Shown: in pieces, positions 1 to 9,367 of the stretch | Numbering within the stretch: position 1 is the stretch's first letter | How the letters are laid out: each line of letters starts with the position of its first letter | NCBI GenBank assembly: GCA_937625935.1 | Contig: OW569374.1 | Location: 310,001 to 374,000, forward strand | DNA: 64,000 nucleotides | Direction of reading: 5' to 3' | Origin: Tetramitus jugosus | Taxonomy: Eukaryota; Heterolobosea; Eutetramitea; Acrasida; Vahlkampfiidae | Notes under the pieces: model-generated | Seen by the model: only the letters and a program-made list of their open reading frames with translations | Told to the model about the DNA's origin: nothing | The model's database searches: none | Position numbers and translations under genes: made by a program

Positions 1-2662
1 AAGTACACTTATTTGTTTCAGTACAGTTACCCCTGCCCGAGCAAACCATAGGATCAATATCCATCAAATTAGAGCACACTCTTCGTTCAATTCCATACAT
101 CACAGTAGGTGCTAAAGTGTATTCCCTCTTATCTTGAGAGATTATGGTACTAGAAAACCTACCAACAGCAGAACCGAGAGCAACTCCTCTGCCAGTGTGC
201 GTTGTAAAAACAATTGCACCTTCTGAATAGGACATTCTAACCACTCGTTCGTTGTCCCAAATGGTCGAGTTGACACGAACGGGATATGGACCAACATTTA
301 TCGGACCCGTTGGTCCAAAGAAACCACCCATGTAGACAACACCATTACTATCCAAGAAATAAGAAAAATAACCACTAGCTACAACTTGAATGAGCTTTGC
401 CTTGTTCATATCTGGACCTTTTTCTAACTTGACTGGAAGCAATTGAGGTATGAGTGAGTCAGGACGAAGCCCATAGTATCCGTTGACGATGAAACCAAAC
501 CCATATAGATCATTATTTATCATGATGCAGATCGTTTGACTTGAGGCTGAATACGCAGTATTCGAACCACTACTGCAAGTCACAACATTTGACAAAATTG
601 GTCTGTAGTCAGAAATGTTGGTATTCAAGATCCCCAAACCAAGAACACCATCCCGATCCAAACCCAGTCCATAAAGAGTGCCATTGCTGATTATGAACGA
701 ATACTCTTCTTCTACAAGACCCCAAGTAATGGTTCCAAAGTCATCGATTTCTTTGTACCCATAAGTGCTGTTGTAAATACCTGCATTGATGCCCTGACTG
801 TGAATGAAATTTCCCACAAGTATGTTATTAGTGTATGAAATACTAACGTAGTTTCCTACAAAATTCGATACACCTGAGGGAGTGAACGACGCGGGTGTGG
901 GCTGTGTTGTTGTGTGAGTTCCATTTGGTATTTCTGAACCATAAGCAAATATCTTTGAATCCTCTGTAGTAAACATGGCGAATTTTGAACCTCCAGAAAC
1001 GGCCAGAGGAAGAAATAACTCAGAGGAAGAGAGAGAGCTTGATGACACGGCTGTTCCTGACATTGAGCCTGAAATAGAGACTGATCTAGAGCTTCTCTCA
1101 GTACAAGTTACTCCCTTCCACTCAGACTTGCATCGAAAACATGAATCACCTCCGTAGCAGAGATCACAGTTGGTCATACAAGAATATTGACATGCTACTC
1201 CATACTTTCCTGACTTGCATGTAGCGCATACACTAGGGGTAATGCAGGAAGAGCACGAAGATGGACAGATTGGTGTCTCACATCTCGTTCCATTCCAACC
1301 TTCCAGGCATGCACAAACATTAGGAGATGTGCATACTTGATGAAACCCAGAGCAATCGTTGCAATTTGGCGTGAGGCAGTTCAAGTTAGTATCACTCCAT
1401 CCAATCTCACATGATTCACACGATCCATCCATTGAACACGTTCTACAATTACCTGGACAAGAAAGAGCACAATCTTGTCCGTAGAATCCATCCTTGCAGA
1501 TACTGCAGATCCCTTTTGAACATGATAAACAACTCCCAATACAGCTTCTTTGTATTGAAAACAACGGAGAATCAACAATACTGTTTCCACCAAACAAAAA
1601 GCGCACAACGTAGTCCGAGGCTTCGGGGACTTGATGAATTTTCCATGAAACGGACGTATAAATCTTAACGAATCCGCTAGCTATGAAAACTATCGAATTT
1701 GGATATGTGGGGGACAATAGTCTGGCTTCGAATGAACTTGAACACGTATACAACTCGACGAACAAATACCCATTATCTAACACCACAGGCTTAGAGATGG
1801 AGACTCTTTCAGGTAGTAATAACCGATCTTGAATAATTGTAAGGTAACTTCCAATTCCAGGAGGGCCATAAGAATTGAGAAATTTGGGGTTTCCGTTATG
1901 ATAGTATCCAGATGCCTCAAGAGGTAAAGTGGTCACAAAATCGACATAGAAACATGCAGAGTAGTAACAATTGGACGCTGTCACAAATCTGGTATTGTAT
2001 GGAACGTATTGATCAACCATGGAGCGATAGATAGAATTTCCAGTTCTAGGAGAACCGAAATTGGTATGCATGATGCGAGATCCCAGTCCATAAGAAAAAT
2101 AACTAAGATAGAACGCACAAATATTCGCAACAGAACCACCTTTAGAATGGCCAGTAATCAATACTTTTGAGTCGAATGACCTGTACGCATATCTGGATAT
2201 AAAGTTGAGAATTGCCTCTTGATGATTGATAAATTCCCTGTAAAAACCACGATGAACCTTTAGCCCACTATTATACGGAAGACCACCCATTGGAACGAGA
2301 CTTGCATCAGAGTAAATGCTACTACTGATCTTGGCTCCACGGAACACAATAGCAATGTTGCCATCAATCATATTCTCAAAGAAACCAACCTCCTCGTGCC
2401 AAGTGGGAATGTGTACTCTTTTCCACATGCCAATTTCGCACGGAAGAGGTAAACTCATATCATTCACATAGCTTGAGAGCATAGCTGCTTGCAACTCCAA
2501 CTTTGAAAAGTAACCATCGTAATAACGGTTCTCCCACAAGACTGATCTCTTGTCGTGCACGCTTGTATCATTGTTGGTGAGGACAAAAGAGGATCCATCA
2601 GTACATGACACACCCCACACTGCCAATAACAGGACTAGCAGTAGCAACAACCTTGAAAACAT
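1..2662 (-). CDS. Secreted class 3 lipase with EGF-like and RCC1-like regions, 3' end beyond window
   Basis: A single frame stays open from the ATG at 2662 to position 1, so at least 887 residues are present and the C-terminus lies outside. Residues 1-20 are a hydrophobic signal peptide. Residues about 90-260 are an alpha/beta-hydrolase lipase domain: a GHSKGG nucleophile elbow (Ser about 173), then a plausible Asp and His. From about residue 360 come Cys-rich EGF/laminin-like repeats (CSICKDGFYGQDC type), then repeats resembling RCC1 propeller blades (LYGLGLDRDGVLGLG, LYGFGFIVNGYYGL), then another EGF-like unit (CSGRGNC) at the window edge. Class 3 lipases hydrolyse acylglycerols; secretion suggests a phagosomal or surface role. 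Lipase identity is firm; substrate and the purpose of the propeller are unknown. The gene is divergent from nothing: its upstream neighbour is the convergent-free Nudix gene on the same strand. Confidence 0.85.
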   Translation of the reverse strand, partial: MFSRLLLLLVLLLAVWGVSCTDGSSFVLTNNDTSVHDKRSVLWENRYYDGYFSKLELQAAMLSSYVNDMSLPLPCEIGMWKRVHIPTWHEEVGFFENMIDGNIAIVFRGAKISSSIYSDASLVPMGGLPYNSGLKVHRGFYREFINHQEAILNFISRYAYRSFDSKVLITGHSKGGSVANICAFYLSYFSYGLGSRIMHTNFGSPRTGNSIYRSMVDQYVPYNTRFVTASNCYYSACFYVDFVTTLPLEASGYYHNGNPKFLNSYGPPGIGSYLTIIQDRLLLPERVSISKPVVLDNGYLFVELYTCSSSFEARLLSPTYPNSIVFIASGFVKIYTSVSWKIHQVPEASDYVVRFLFGGNSIVDSPLFSIQRSCIGSCLSCSKGICSICKDGFYGQDCALSCPGNCRTCSMDGSCESCEIGWSDTNLNCLTPNCNDCSGFHQVCTSPNVCACLEGWNGTRCETPICPSSCSSCITPSVCATCKSGKYGVACQYSCMTNCDLCYGGDSCFRCKSEWKGVTCTERSSRSVSISGSMSGTAVSSSSLSSSELFLPLAVSGGSKFAMFTTEDSKIFAYGSEIPNGTHTTTQPTPASFTPSGVSNFVGNYVSISYTNNILVGNFIHSQGINAGIYNSTYGYKEIDDFGTITWGLVEEEYSFIISNGTLYGLGLDRDGVLGLGILNTNISDYRPILSNVVTCSSGSNTAYSASSQTICIMINNDLYGFGFIVNGYYGLRPDSLIPQLLPVKLEKGPDMNKAKLIQVVASGYFSYFLDSNGVVYMGGFFGPTGPINVGPYPVRVNSTIWDNERVVRMSYSEGAIVFTTHTGRGVALGSAVGRFSSTIISQDKREYTLAPTVMYGIERRVCSNLMDIDPMVCSGRGNCTETNKCT

Positions 2663-2793
2663 AGGAAGAACTCTTGTTGTTTGCACTTATTGACTAATTT
2701 GTTGTTTGCATAAAAGGGAAGAATGAAGTGTGTCAAAAGCAAAACTCCGCCAAAGGAGAGAGCAAGTTATGGGAACGAAAAACAGTATTTTAT

Positions 2794-3711
2794 CTACAAC
2801 TCCTTGGTTTCGGCCAATGAAAACCATAGTGCCTTCTTCCTATGCTCTGTGATATCTGACATTGCCAAACACTTGGTTGGATCTTCTAGGTATAGCTTCA
2901 CTGCTTTTTGGATCTCCGTCTGCACGTTATTCAAGTGAGTGAATGAGAAATATTCGTCCAAGTCCGTCCATTTACACAAGGATATTTCCCTATAATCAGG
3001 GTTCGGTTCGGCGAGGACACTGTCATCCTTTGGCTTCAACAAGCACACAAAATAGAAATCAGACTTTGCAAATCTAAAATTGTGCATATGTCTGAATCCC
3101 AACATGGCCACAAACTCTGACTCAATACCAGTCTCTTCTCTCACCTCTCTGATTGCTGCTTCACTGATCGCCTCATCAGGATCATCCAACTGCCCACCAG
3201 GAATCTTCCATGGTGGTAATTCTCCCACCTGTGTCTTCTTCCTTCGATGTTCGCCCCAAGCAAACTTCTCTGTAATGAGCAACACCTTTTTGCGTGCAAT
3301 ATCAATCACACAACCACCAGCACCGATATAGTGCTGACAAAATCGAGGCAATGCACCTGGGTCCCTCAACGGGTCAGGCAGCCATCTCGTCATAAACACG
3401 CAATCAGGCTCCGTATGATGAAACTCAAACTTTTGCTCAGCCAGAATCGGAATCAGATGCGATTGAGAAATGTGAATGGAGATCCAGACACCACGAACAC
3501 TTGTTTCCACCCAATGAGCAATCGATTTTTCAAGTGCACCTCTAAATGCTTCCACTTGATGGATCAACCCTCGATTGGCACAACTTTCATCTTTGATTGA
3601 CTTGCAGAGATCGATTGTGATACCGTGATACATGTCCTTGAGTCCGATGAGGACACCTTCTGGTTGTTGTTTCTGGTTACTACTACTGCAACTACTACTT
3701 TGCTTGGTCAT
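2794..3711 (-). CDS. NUDT6: NUDT6-type Nudix hydrolase
   Basis: 305 residues from the ATG at 3711. An upstream in-frame extension exists only from a non-ATG codon and would run into the divergent gene. Residues about 17-125 match the pre-Nudix domain found in NUDT6 and plant NUDT homologues (GALEKSIAHWVETSVRGVWI and WLPDPLRDPGALP regions). The Nudix box is at residues 172-196, with REVREETG as its metal-binding core; the loop between the first Gly and first Glu is one residue longer than the standard GX5E. Family members hydrolyse nucleoside diphosphates linked to another moiety; the exact substrate of NUDT6 types is poorly defined. It shares an 80-200 bp promoter region with the divergent FWWh gene. 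Family call is strong, substrate unknown. Confidence 0.88.
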   Translation of the reverse strand: MTKQSSSCSSSNQKQQPEGVLIGLKDMYHGITIDLCKSIKDESCANRGLIHQVEAFRGALEKSIAHWVETSVRGVWISIHISQSHLIPILAEQKFEFHHTEPDCVFMTRWLPDPLRDPGALPRFCQHYIGAGGCVIDIARKKVLLITEKFAWGEHRRKKTQVGELPPWKIPGGQLDDPDEAISEAAIREVREETGIESEFVAMLGFRHMHNFRFAKSDFYFVCLLKPKDDSVLAEPNPDYREISLCKWTDLDEYFSFTHLNNVQTEIQKAVKLYLEDPTKCLAMSDITEHRKKALWFSLAETKEL

Positions 3712-3790
3712 GATGGTCAGCAAGCAATATACTAATTTTGTGTTTTTTGTTGTTTGCTTGCGAAAGTAAATTCTCTCAATTATCTCTCTG

Positions 3791-5566
3791 ATGTGGTGGT
3801 TCCTTGGTTTGAGAACTCTGAATTCTTCCTTGGAGAATTTCACAGGTGATCGTTGGAAGGGAGAACGGGGAAATTTCACAGAAAAAAAGTGGGAATGCAA
3901 TTTACAGCAACTGATGGAGATTTCTCTCTCAGAAATGGAAGAAGACCATGAACAGAGATTTTCCAGAATGAGTACAAGGTCAGAGAGCAGCAGTGTAATC
4001 TCTGCCTCAGGACCGGTCTCATCACTCTCTAATCGCTCTTCTATCTTCTTAACTGAAGTTGATAGCAGACCCGTGTCATCTCAGTCCTTTGTTTATGCTC
4101 CACTTTCAGAGCCACTCGATCCAGCAAAACCTCAAACAGTATTGAATTGTAGTTATCCAGTAGATTTTGATGGAGATGATCCTCCTCCTTTTCCCCGAGT
4201 TCCACAGTTGACTCCTTCATTCATTCTGAAGAAGACTGTGAATAGATACCTTCCAGAAGTTAATGTGCAGAAGAATGAAACACAAAGGAAACAAACACTA
4301 CAATTTAAGAGTATTTATCAATCTAGAGCAGCTCAAGATTTTGTTCTAGATACTTTCTGGTGGCTCTTTATTCAATTGTTCGGTGATCTGTATCTTCGGT
4401 CCAGAGCGAAAGTGATCTACGGTATCCAAAGAGATGAATCAAATGGCATACACTGGAATGAGTTATCCATACGAACAGAGAGTAGTCATTCTCTATCCTT
4501 CTTAATGAATAGTACTATCAATGAACTCCATCCAAAGGTAGGTCGTTGGATTGATTCCAATAAGAAACGATTATGCAATGACCAACGAAAAATATTCTCT
4601 CGTCTAGCTAGAAACTACTCTGAAATTACAGCTAATATTCTGGGTGTGTATCGAAGTAAGATTGACCACTCAAGGAAGACTCGGAATGCAAAATCTACAG
4701 CTAAACATGATATTTTGGTTCCAAAGATTATGAGTTTTGCTGCTGCTTTATCTTTTTCACATTGCTTTCCTGAATCAACAGCTCTAATAGAAACCGATGA
4801 TTTTCGGAGTAAGGTCTCTCAGCATGTCATGTCCTGGTTTTATGGAGATCATTACTCGTTTCTGGTAAAGAACATTTTATCAGATGACATTACTATGACA
4901 CCACGAGAGTGTGACACAAGGGAGGATCTCTTGAAACCAGTTGTTGATGCAATGATATTTATCCACGGAACAAAGAACGAGGTTGATCAGAACAGTGTTT
5001 CGATTGAAGTTGAAGAACAACTTCGGCGGCTCCAGGACAGAATTGAAGAAATGGACAAAGGAGCTTTCGGTTCTTTGAAACATCAGCTGGAATCTCATAA
5101 GCAAGAGTCGATCCAAAAATACAAGGATTGGAGAGAAGAATACAAGGTAGAGTGTCAAAGAAGAGTAGGAAATGGACAAATGACCATCCATGACTACAAT
5201 GAGCTATTTGGAATGGACCAAGAACAAGATGATGAGTATGATGACGACTATCGAAACGACGAAGAGTTGGAAAATGAAATGGATCGTCATCGAAAGTTGT
5301 TTGCCTTCAGAGGTGATTACTCCATGCTTACCTCCCATTCACGAAAAGAGAATCTATCATATACCACTCCTACCCTCAAGATATTTAGTAACCAATCGAG
5401 CAACCACACACGAGTTCATCTATCCTCCTGCTTTAACCAATCTCCTTTGATGAAAAGATACGTTAGTGATCTCCGAATGGAGAGCGTTTTATCGAAAAGA
5501 AAGAGAACCAAGAAACCAAGCCTCCCAATTCCAAAAGATTTCAAGTACGAACCAGTAAACTTCTAA
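3791..5566 (+). CDS. FWWh-domain protein, FAM227-like
   Basis: 591 residues from the first ATG at 3791, or 550 from the ATG at 3914 (Met42), which has a better spaced start relative to the divergent Nudix gene; I cannot decide between them. The diagnostic feature is the DTFWWLF segment near residue 187 followed by a conserved-looking block with SRAKVIYGIQ, as in the FWWh/FAM227 family. The C-terminal half carries a predicted coiled coil (residues about 400-450, EEQLRRLQDRIEEM), an acidic DDEYDDDYRNDEE stretch and a basic tail (KRKRTKKPS). FAM227 proteins are poorly characterised and are largely restricted to ciliated eukaryotes, with expression in ciliated or sperm cells in animals. A flagellar role is therefore an inference from phylogenetic distribution. 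Confidence 0.72.
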   Translation: MWWFLGLRTLNSSLENFTGDRWKGERGNFTEKKWECNLQQLMEISLSEMEEDHEQRFSRMSTRSESSSVISASGPVSSLSNRSSIFLTEVDSRPVSSQSFVYAPLSEPLDPAKPQTVLNCSYPVDFDGDDPPPFPRVPQLTPSFILKKTVNRYLPEVNVQKNETQRKQTLQFKSIYQSRAAQDFVLDTFWWLFIQLFGDLYLRSRAKVIYGIQRDESNGIHWNELSIRTESSHSLSFLMNSTINELHPKVGRWIDSNKKRLCNDQRKIFSRLARNYSEITANILGVYRSKIDHSRKTRNAKSTAKHDILVPKIMSFAAALSFSHCFPESTALIETDDFRSKVSQHVMSWFYGDHYSFLVKNILSDDITMTPRECDTREDLLKPVVDAMIFIHGTKNEVDQNSVSIEVEEQLRRLQDRIEEMDKGAFGSLKHQLESHKQESIQKYKDWREEYKVECQRRVGNGQMTIHDYNELFGMDQEQDDEYDDDYRNDEELENEMDRHRKLFAFRGDYSMLTSHSRKENLSYTTPTLKIFSNQSSNHTRVHLSSCFNQSPLMKRYVSDLRMESVLSKRKRTKKPSLPIPKDFKYEPVNF

Positions 5567-5735
5567 CAGTAATTTTGCTCGTGGTGCCATAAGGTCATTT
5601 GCTCCAAAATAAGACCAATGAGAAGACCTATTTCCCGAAACATTGAAATCGATTCCTCAAAAGCAACGTGAAACTTTCGAAAACCAACCCTGTCTGTCGA
5701 AGAAGAATTCAAACATAAACAACAACACAACATAA

Positions 5736-7340
5736 ATGATGGAAAGGTCGACCACTCGTTTATTCTTCTCCTGGAGAGAGAGAAAAGTATTGATATTGTT
5801 CGTCGCCCTACTCTCAGTCTCCTTTCTCTTTCTCGTGTTCAAGGCCAACGAACTTAAGCATGACTACAAAACAGGTACTGCCTCTGATCCTCATCAAATC
5901 ATGATTGGCGAACAAGATATCATCTTGAGTTATCCACCAACGACTACCATAAATGCAAGTAGTATCGGTGGTTTGAATAGAGGTGATAAGGGTGTTAATA
6001 GTCGTCGCCATAGCTACAACATGGTTTCTTCATCCATATACGTCATGCCTGATCGTTCAATGATGACAAAGACTTCAAAACATGTGTTTATTCTGTCAGT
6101 CTATGACGCTGCTTCCTATATTGACTTAATGAACAACGTACCATGCATTCAACGAAAAATGAGTCAATTGAAAGACAATGAGAAGACTGTGTTGATTATA
6201 TATGGACTGAACAGCAAGAAAAATTTGATTGAAGACTTGCAGACGATAAAATACTTTGATTTTATTCGGCTAGAGGTAAAGGAGTCTGTTCACTCTCTCG
6301 TAGAAACACAGGAAGGACGTCGAACACTACAGACACAGATTATTAGTGATGTGAAGAGTCGATTTGAGAGATCTTTTATCAAAATAGAGATTCAGAACGA
6401 ACAATATGTGTTTAGCAATACTGCATTGATGTCTTTTTTGTCTCTGACAACGAATCAGTGCACAGAGTCTCGCGGTAGTGAGATATGGAGAAAGGATTTT
6501 GCGATGGTCATTCCTTTCCCGAAGAGTCAAATTCCTGCTCTTCTGGAACAATTGGAAAGATGGAGATTGTACAAGCCTTGCGTAGGAGAGCCCAAAATCT
6601 ATAAGAAGAAGACGGATTTGATCTTTTACTTCCACAGGAACAAGGACTTGTCTATGCAAAAACAAATTATGAGTGCTCTGACAACGACAGGTACGATCAA
6701 TGGTCCACTTAGACCAGAACTAGAGTGTTTTAACTCTGAAATTCAATTCTGGTACTCTCACTTGCTCCAAGATGAGGACTCCTATCCAATGTCAGCCAAT
6801 CACATGTTCTATCGATTGCTGTTCAGCAATAAGCTCTACACTCAGTATCAGTCCTTCTTCTATGCCGAACCAGATACATTCCCGATTCAAAATGGATGGC
6901 TCACAAGAGTCTTGAACCAAGCATACATGACTGACTCCTCATGGTGGATCAGCGGCTCAATCTTCAGAGGAAAGCTCTCTTATGTGAATGATGGTAAAGC
7001 TGAAGATGATCCATCGGGAGGCAGTTTAGACACTCTGTCCAACAATATTCACATCAATGGCAACGCTCTATATAATACGGTCAATACGTTCAGAGATTTT
7101 GTGACACGAATCAGAGAATCCATTCCAAATTATCCTTATGATGCTGCTCCACAAGAGTATCTCTTCAAATTTGGTTGGAGATACACCAGGGAGGTGTGGC
7201 ACCATTTCCACTTTAGTGACTTCATACAGAACATATGGAAGACAGATTGGAACGAAGAAGATGTTGCTCGTCGCTATCCAGACACCTACCTGGTTCACGG
7301 CAAGCAGCACGAAACTTCCAAGTCAAAGCCCGCCACCTAA
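5736..7340 (+). CDS. Type II membrane protein, glycosyltransferase-like
   Basis: 534 residues beginning MMERS. A short basic cytosolic tail precedes one hydrophobic segment (residues about 18-36, LILFVALLSVSFLFLVF), which is the Golgi type II topology typical of glycosyltransferases. The C-terminal half contains an AEPDTFPIQNGWL segment, WWISGSIFRG, and HINGNALYN, an arrangement that resembles nucleotide-sugar transferase folds in which an acidic metal site is followed by an acceptor-binding block. I do not recognise a named CAZy family. Localisation in the Golgi and transferase activity are inferences; the membrane topology is seen directly. The next gene, WDR92, follows on the same strand after 105 bp. 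Confidence 0.55.
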   Translation: MMERSTTRLFFSWRERKVLILFVALLSVSFLFLVFKANELKHDYKTGTASDPHQIMIGEQDIILSYPPTTTINASSIGGLNRGDKGVNSRRHSYNMVSSSIYVMPDRSMMTKTSKHVFILSVYDAASYIDLMNNVPCIQRKMSQLKDNEKTVLIIYGLNSKKNLIEDLQTIKYFDFIRLEVKESVHSLVETQEGRRTLQTQIISDVKSRFERSFIKIEIQNEQYVFSNTALMSFLSLTTNQCTESRGSEIWRKDFAMVIPFPKSQIPALLEQLERWRLYKPCVGEPKIYKKKTDLIFYFHRNKDLSMQKQIMSALTTTGTINGPLRPELECFNSEIQFWYSHLLQDEDSYPMSANHMFYRLLFSNKLYTQYQSFFYAEPDTFPIQNGWLTRVLNQAYMTDSSWWISGSIFRGKLSYVNDGKAEDDPSGGSLDTLSNNIHINGNALYNTVNTFRDFVTRIRESIPNYPYDAAPQEYLFKFGWRYTREVWHHFHFSDFIQNIWKTDWNEEDVARRYPDTYLVHGKQHETSKSKPAT

Positions 7341-7445
7341 AAAACCCGCCGAAAATGCAATCGTAGATCGCGAAAATAAACCAGAAAAGCGAAAAGCAAA
7401 CCAAGGTTGGAAGCAGACCACTGTACACGCAGATCAAAAACAACA

Positions 7446-8534
7446 ATGAACACAACGAATCAACCAAACATTATTGAACACGCACGAAAATCACTCAACT
7501 GGACTGTTCAAGATGTGAAATGGATACCGAATGCCGCAAGCTTTGTCTCTCTAGGATCATATGCCAGAGGCACTGGCACCATTCAAGTGTACAAGCTTTC
7601 ATTCGATGATCAAAACAGCAAGACCCAACTAGAGAAAACACTTGAAGTGCCAGAACAGGAGCACGCTCTCAAATGTGGTACATTTGACTTTAACACATCG
7701 CTCAATGATTGCTCTCAGGTGGCCTGTGGTGACGTGATGGGTAATTTGAGTGTTTTTGACTTGAATAGAGGTGGATCCAAGGTCTATAGCATCAAGAATG
7801 CGCATTCTTCGTTGATTAACCAGATTGATGGTGCTGGTTTAATGGGAAAGGGTGCTCCAGAGCTCATTACTGCCAGCAGAGATGGTTCAGTCAAGATTTG
7901 GGACGTTAGACAACGAGATCGACCTGTGGTGTCACTGGAACCTGATGATGGCGAAACAGTGAGAGACTGTTGGGCATGTTGTCTCGGCAATTCTTACAAT
8001 GATGAGGAGCGTGTCGCAGTGGCTGGCTATGAGAATGGAGATGTCAAGATTTTTGATTTGAGAATGAATGCATTGAGATGGGAGACCAATGTACGGAACG
8101 GTGTCTGTTCGTTGCAGTTTGATCGATCAGACATTGAGATGAACAAGTTGTTGGCCACGACACTCGAAGGACGTTTCTACATTTTTGACATGAGAACGTT
8201 CAACAATGAAACAGGTTACGCACACATGTCACACAAGGAACATTCATCTACAGTCTGGTGCGGAAAGCATTTGCCTCAGAATAGAGAAGTGTTTGTGACG
8301 ACTGGTGGCTCCGGTTCACTGTACCTCTACAAGTACTCCTATCCTGCACAGAGAAGCGTTGGCAATCCACCAAAGGGTGTGGCTGGAACTGTGAATTTAC
8401 TCAGCAAGGCAACCATGAGCACACAACCCATCCCATCACTCGATTGGCACAGAGAAAAGACTGGATTGGCAGTCATGGCATCGTTTGATCAGTGCATTCG
8501 GGTTGCTTTTGTCACCAAACTAAACAAGATTTAG
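7446..8534 (+). CDS. DNAAF10: WD40 protein WDR92 (dynein axonemal assembly factor 10)
   Basis: 362 residues. The ATG at 7446 follows a CAA-rich leader; a longer in-frame extension upstream does not match the family. The sequence aligns along its full length with animal WDR92: FARGTG-like SYARGTGTIQVY near the N-terminus, ITASRDGSVKIWDVRQ, the NGVCSLQFDR segment, LEGRFYIFDMR, and an almost invariant VTKLNKI C-terminus. The protein is a seven-bladed propeller that works with the R2TP/prefoldin-like co-chaperone system in cytoplasmic preassembly of axonemal dynein arms. Its presence implies that the organism makes motile flagella. The 3' end is convergent with histone H4, with an AT-rich spacer between them. 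Confidence 0.95.
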   Translation: MNTTNQPNIIEHARKSLNWTVQDVKWIPNAASFVSLGSYARGTGTIQVYKLSFDDQNSKTQLEKTLEVPEQEHALKCGTFDFNTSLNDCSQVACGDVMGNLSVFDLNRGGSKVYSIKNAHSSLINQIDGAGLMGKGAPELITASRDGSVKIWDVRQRDRPVVSLEPDDGETVRDCWACCLGNSYNDEERVAVAGYENGDVKIFDLRMNALRWETNVRNGVCSLQFDRSDIEMNKLLATTLEGRFYIFDMRTFNNETGYAHMSHKEHSSTVWCGKHLPQNREVFVTTGGSGSLYLYKYSYPAQRSVGNPPKGVAGTVNLLSKATMSTQPIPSLDWHREKTGLAVMASFDQCIRVAFVTKLNKI

Positions 8535-8617
8535 AGCTCTGATTCTTTTATGAATTTTTCAAATGTTTTTTTTATTCTTTTTATAATTAACAAAGAGTGT
8601 TGTTGTTGTTTTGGGTT

Positions 8618-8643
8618 ATTATATATAATTATTATATATAATC
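8618..8643. repeat. AT-only 13-bp tandem duplication in convergent spacer
   Basis: Two adjacent copies of ATTATATATAAT plus one base, matching at 12 of 13 positions. Each copy is itself a palindrome. It lies between the 3' ends of WDR92 and histone H4, so it may contribute to 3'-end formation for both; that role is an inference. Confidence 0.6.
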
Positions 8644-8729
8644 ATAACCAAGTGGGGAGTTGTGTGCGCTATGTACATCATTTTTGGAGTAAAAACCTAA
8701 GTGGAGTATAACAAGTGTTTGTTTCGAAC

Positions 8730-9059
8730 TTAGTTTCCGAAACCGTACAAAGTTCTTCCCTGTCTCTTCAATGCATAGACAACATCAGTGGCAGTCACAG
8801 TCTTTCTTCTAGCGTGTTCAGTGTAAGTCACAGCATCTCTGACAACATTTTCCAAGAAGGTTCTCAAGACAGTTCTAGATTCATCATAGATCAAACCAGA
8901 AATTCTCTTGACACCACCTCTTCTTGCCAATCTTCTGATAGCTGGCTTTGTGATACCTTGAATGTTATCTCTGAGCACCTTCTTGTGTCTCTTGGCTCCC
9001 TTACCAAGACCCTTTCCACCCTTACCACCGCCTTTTCCTCTTCCGCCTCCAGTGACCAT
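8730..9059 (-). CDS. H4: Histone H4 with extended N-terminal tail
   Basis: 109 residues against the usual 102-103. The globular fold is conserved, including [28 protein letters not shown] and [10 protein letters not shown], and the C-terminus ends [13 protein letters not shown]. The tail is unusual: it starts [17 protein letters not shown] instead of MSGRGKGGKG, has one extra Gly-Gly-Lys unit, lacks one Gly before AKRH, and has Lys in place of Arg19. It forms nucleosomes with H3. No animal-type 3' stem-loop is visible after the stop, so the mRNA is probably polyadenylated. Confidence 0.97.
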   Translation of the reverse strand: MVTGGGRGKGGGKGGKGLGKGAKRHKKVLRDNIQGITKPAIRRLARRGGVKRISGLIYDESRTVLRTFLENVVRDAVTYTEHARRKTVTATDVVYALKRQGRTLYGFGN

Positions 9060-9367
9060 TTTGTTCTCGTGTTATGTGTTGTTTTGTTGATAAAATTGAT
9101 GTTTCGACTCGTTAGTCTTTTGCTTTTGTTTTTCTTTGTGTTGTTGGAAGAAGTTTTTGGAATTGATAAAGCAGCTAAATAGCTGCCATGAATTTCGTGT
9201 AACGACGAGAAGAGGGGGTACCCCCTACGAGAGAAAAATCCAGGCTTCGATCAAATTCTCGAACTGAAGACTCGGGGAAATAGTTCGATCGGAAGTACTG
9301 TTACAAAATCCGTTTACAATTGAAATGTGGAAAAGAATCCTTGCAGTTTATTGTCACTTTTATACAA
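9060..9367. promoter_or_regulatory. Histone H4 upstream region
   Basis: This 308-bp gap lies upstream of H4 (minus strand) and downstream of the Ras gene 3' end. I see no coding frame I would support. It contains the GC-rich palindrome at 9213-9226 and a T/G-rich stretch just upstream of the H4 start (GTTTTGTTGATAAAATTG). The H4 promoter should lie here. Confidence 0.45.
9213..9226. repeat. 14-bp perfect palindrome AGGGGGTACCCCCT
   Basis: A perfect inverted repeat with no loop, about 154 bp upstream of the H4 start codon. Its GC content stands out in an AT-rich surrounding. It could bind a dimeric factor or be chance; no function is shown by the sequence. Confidence 0.6.
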
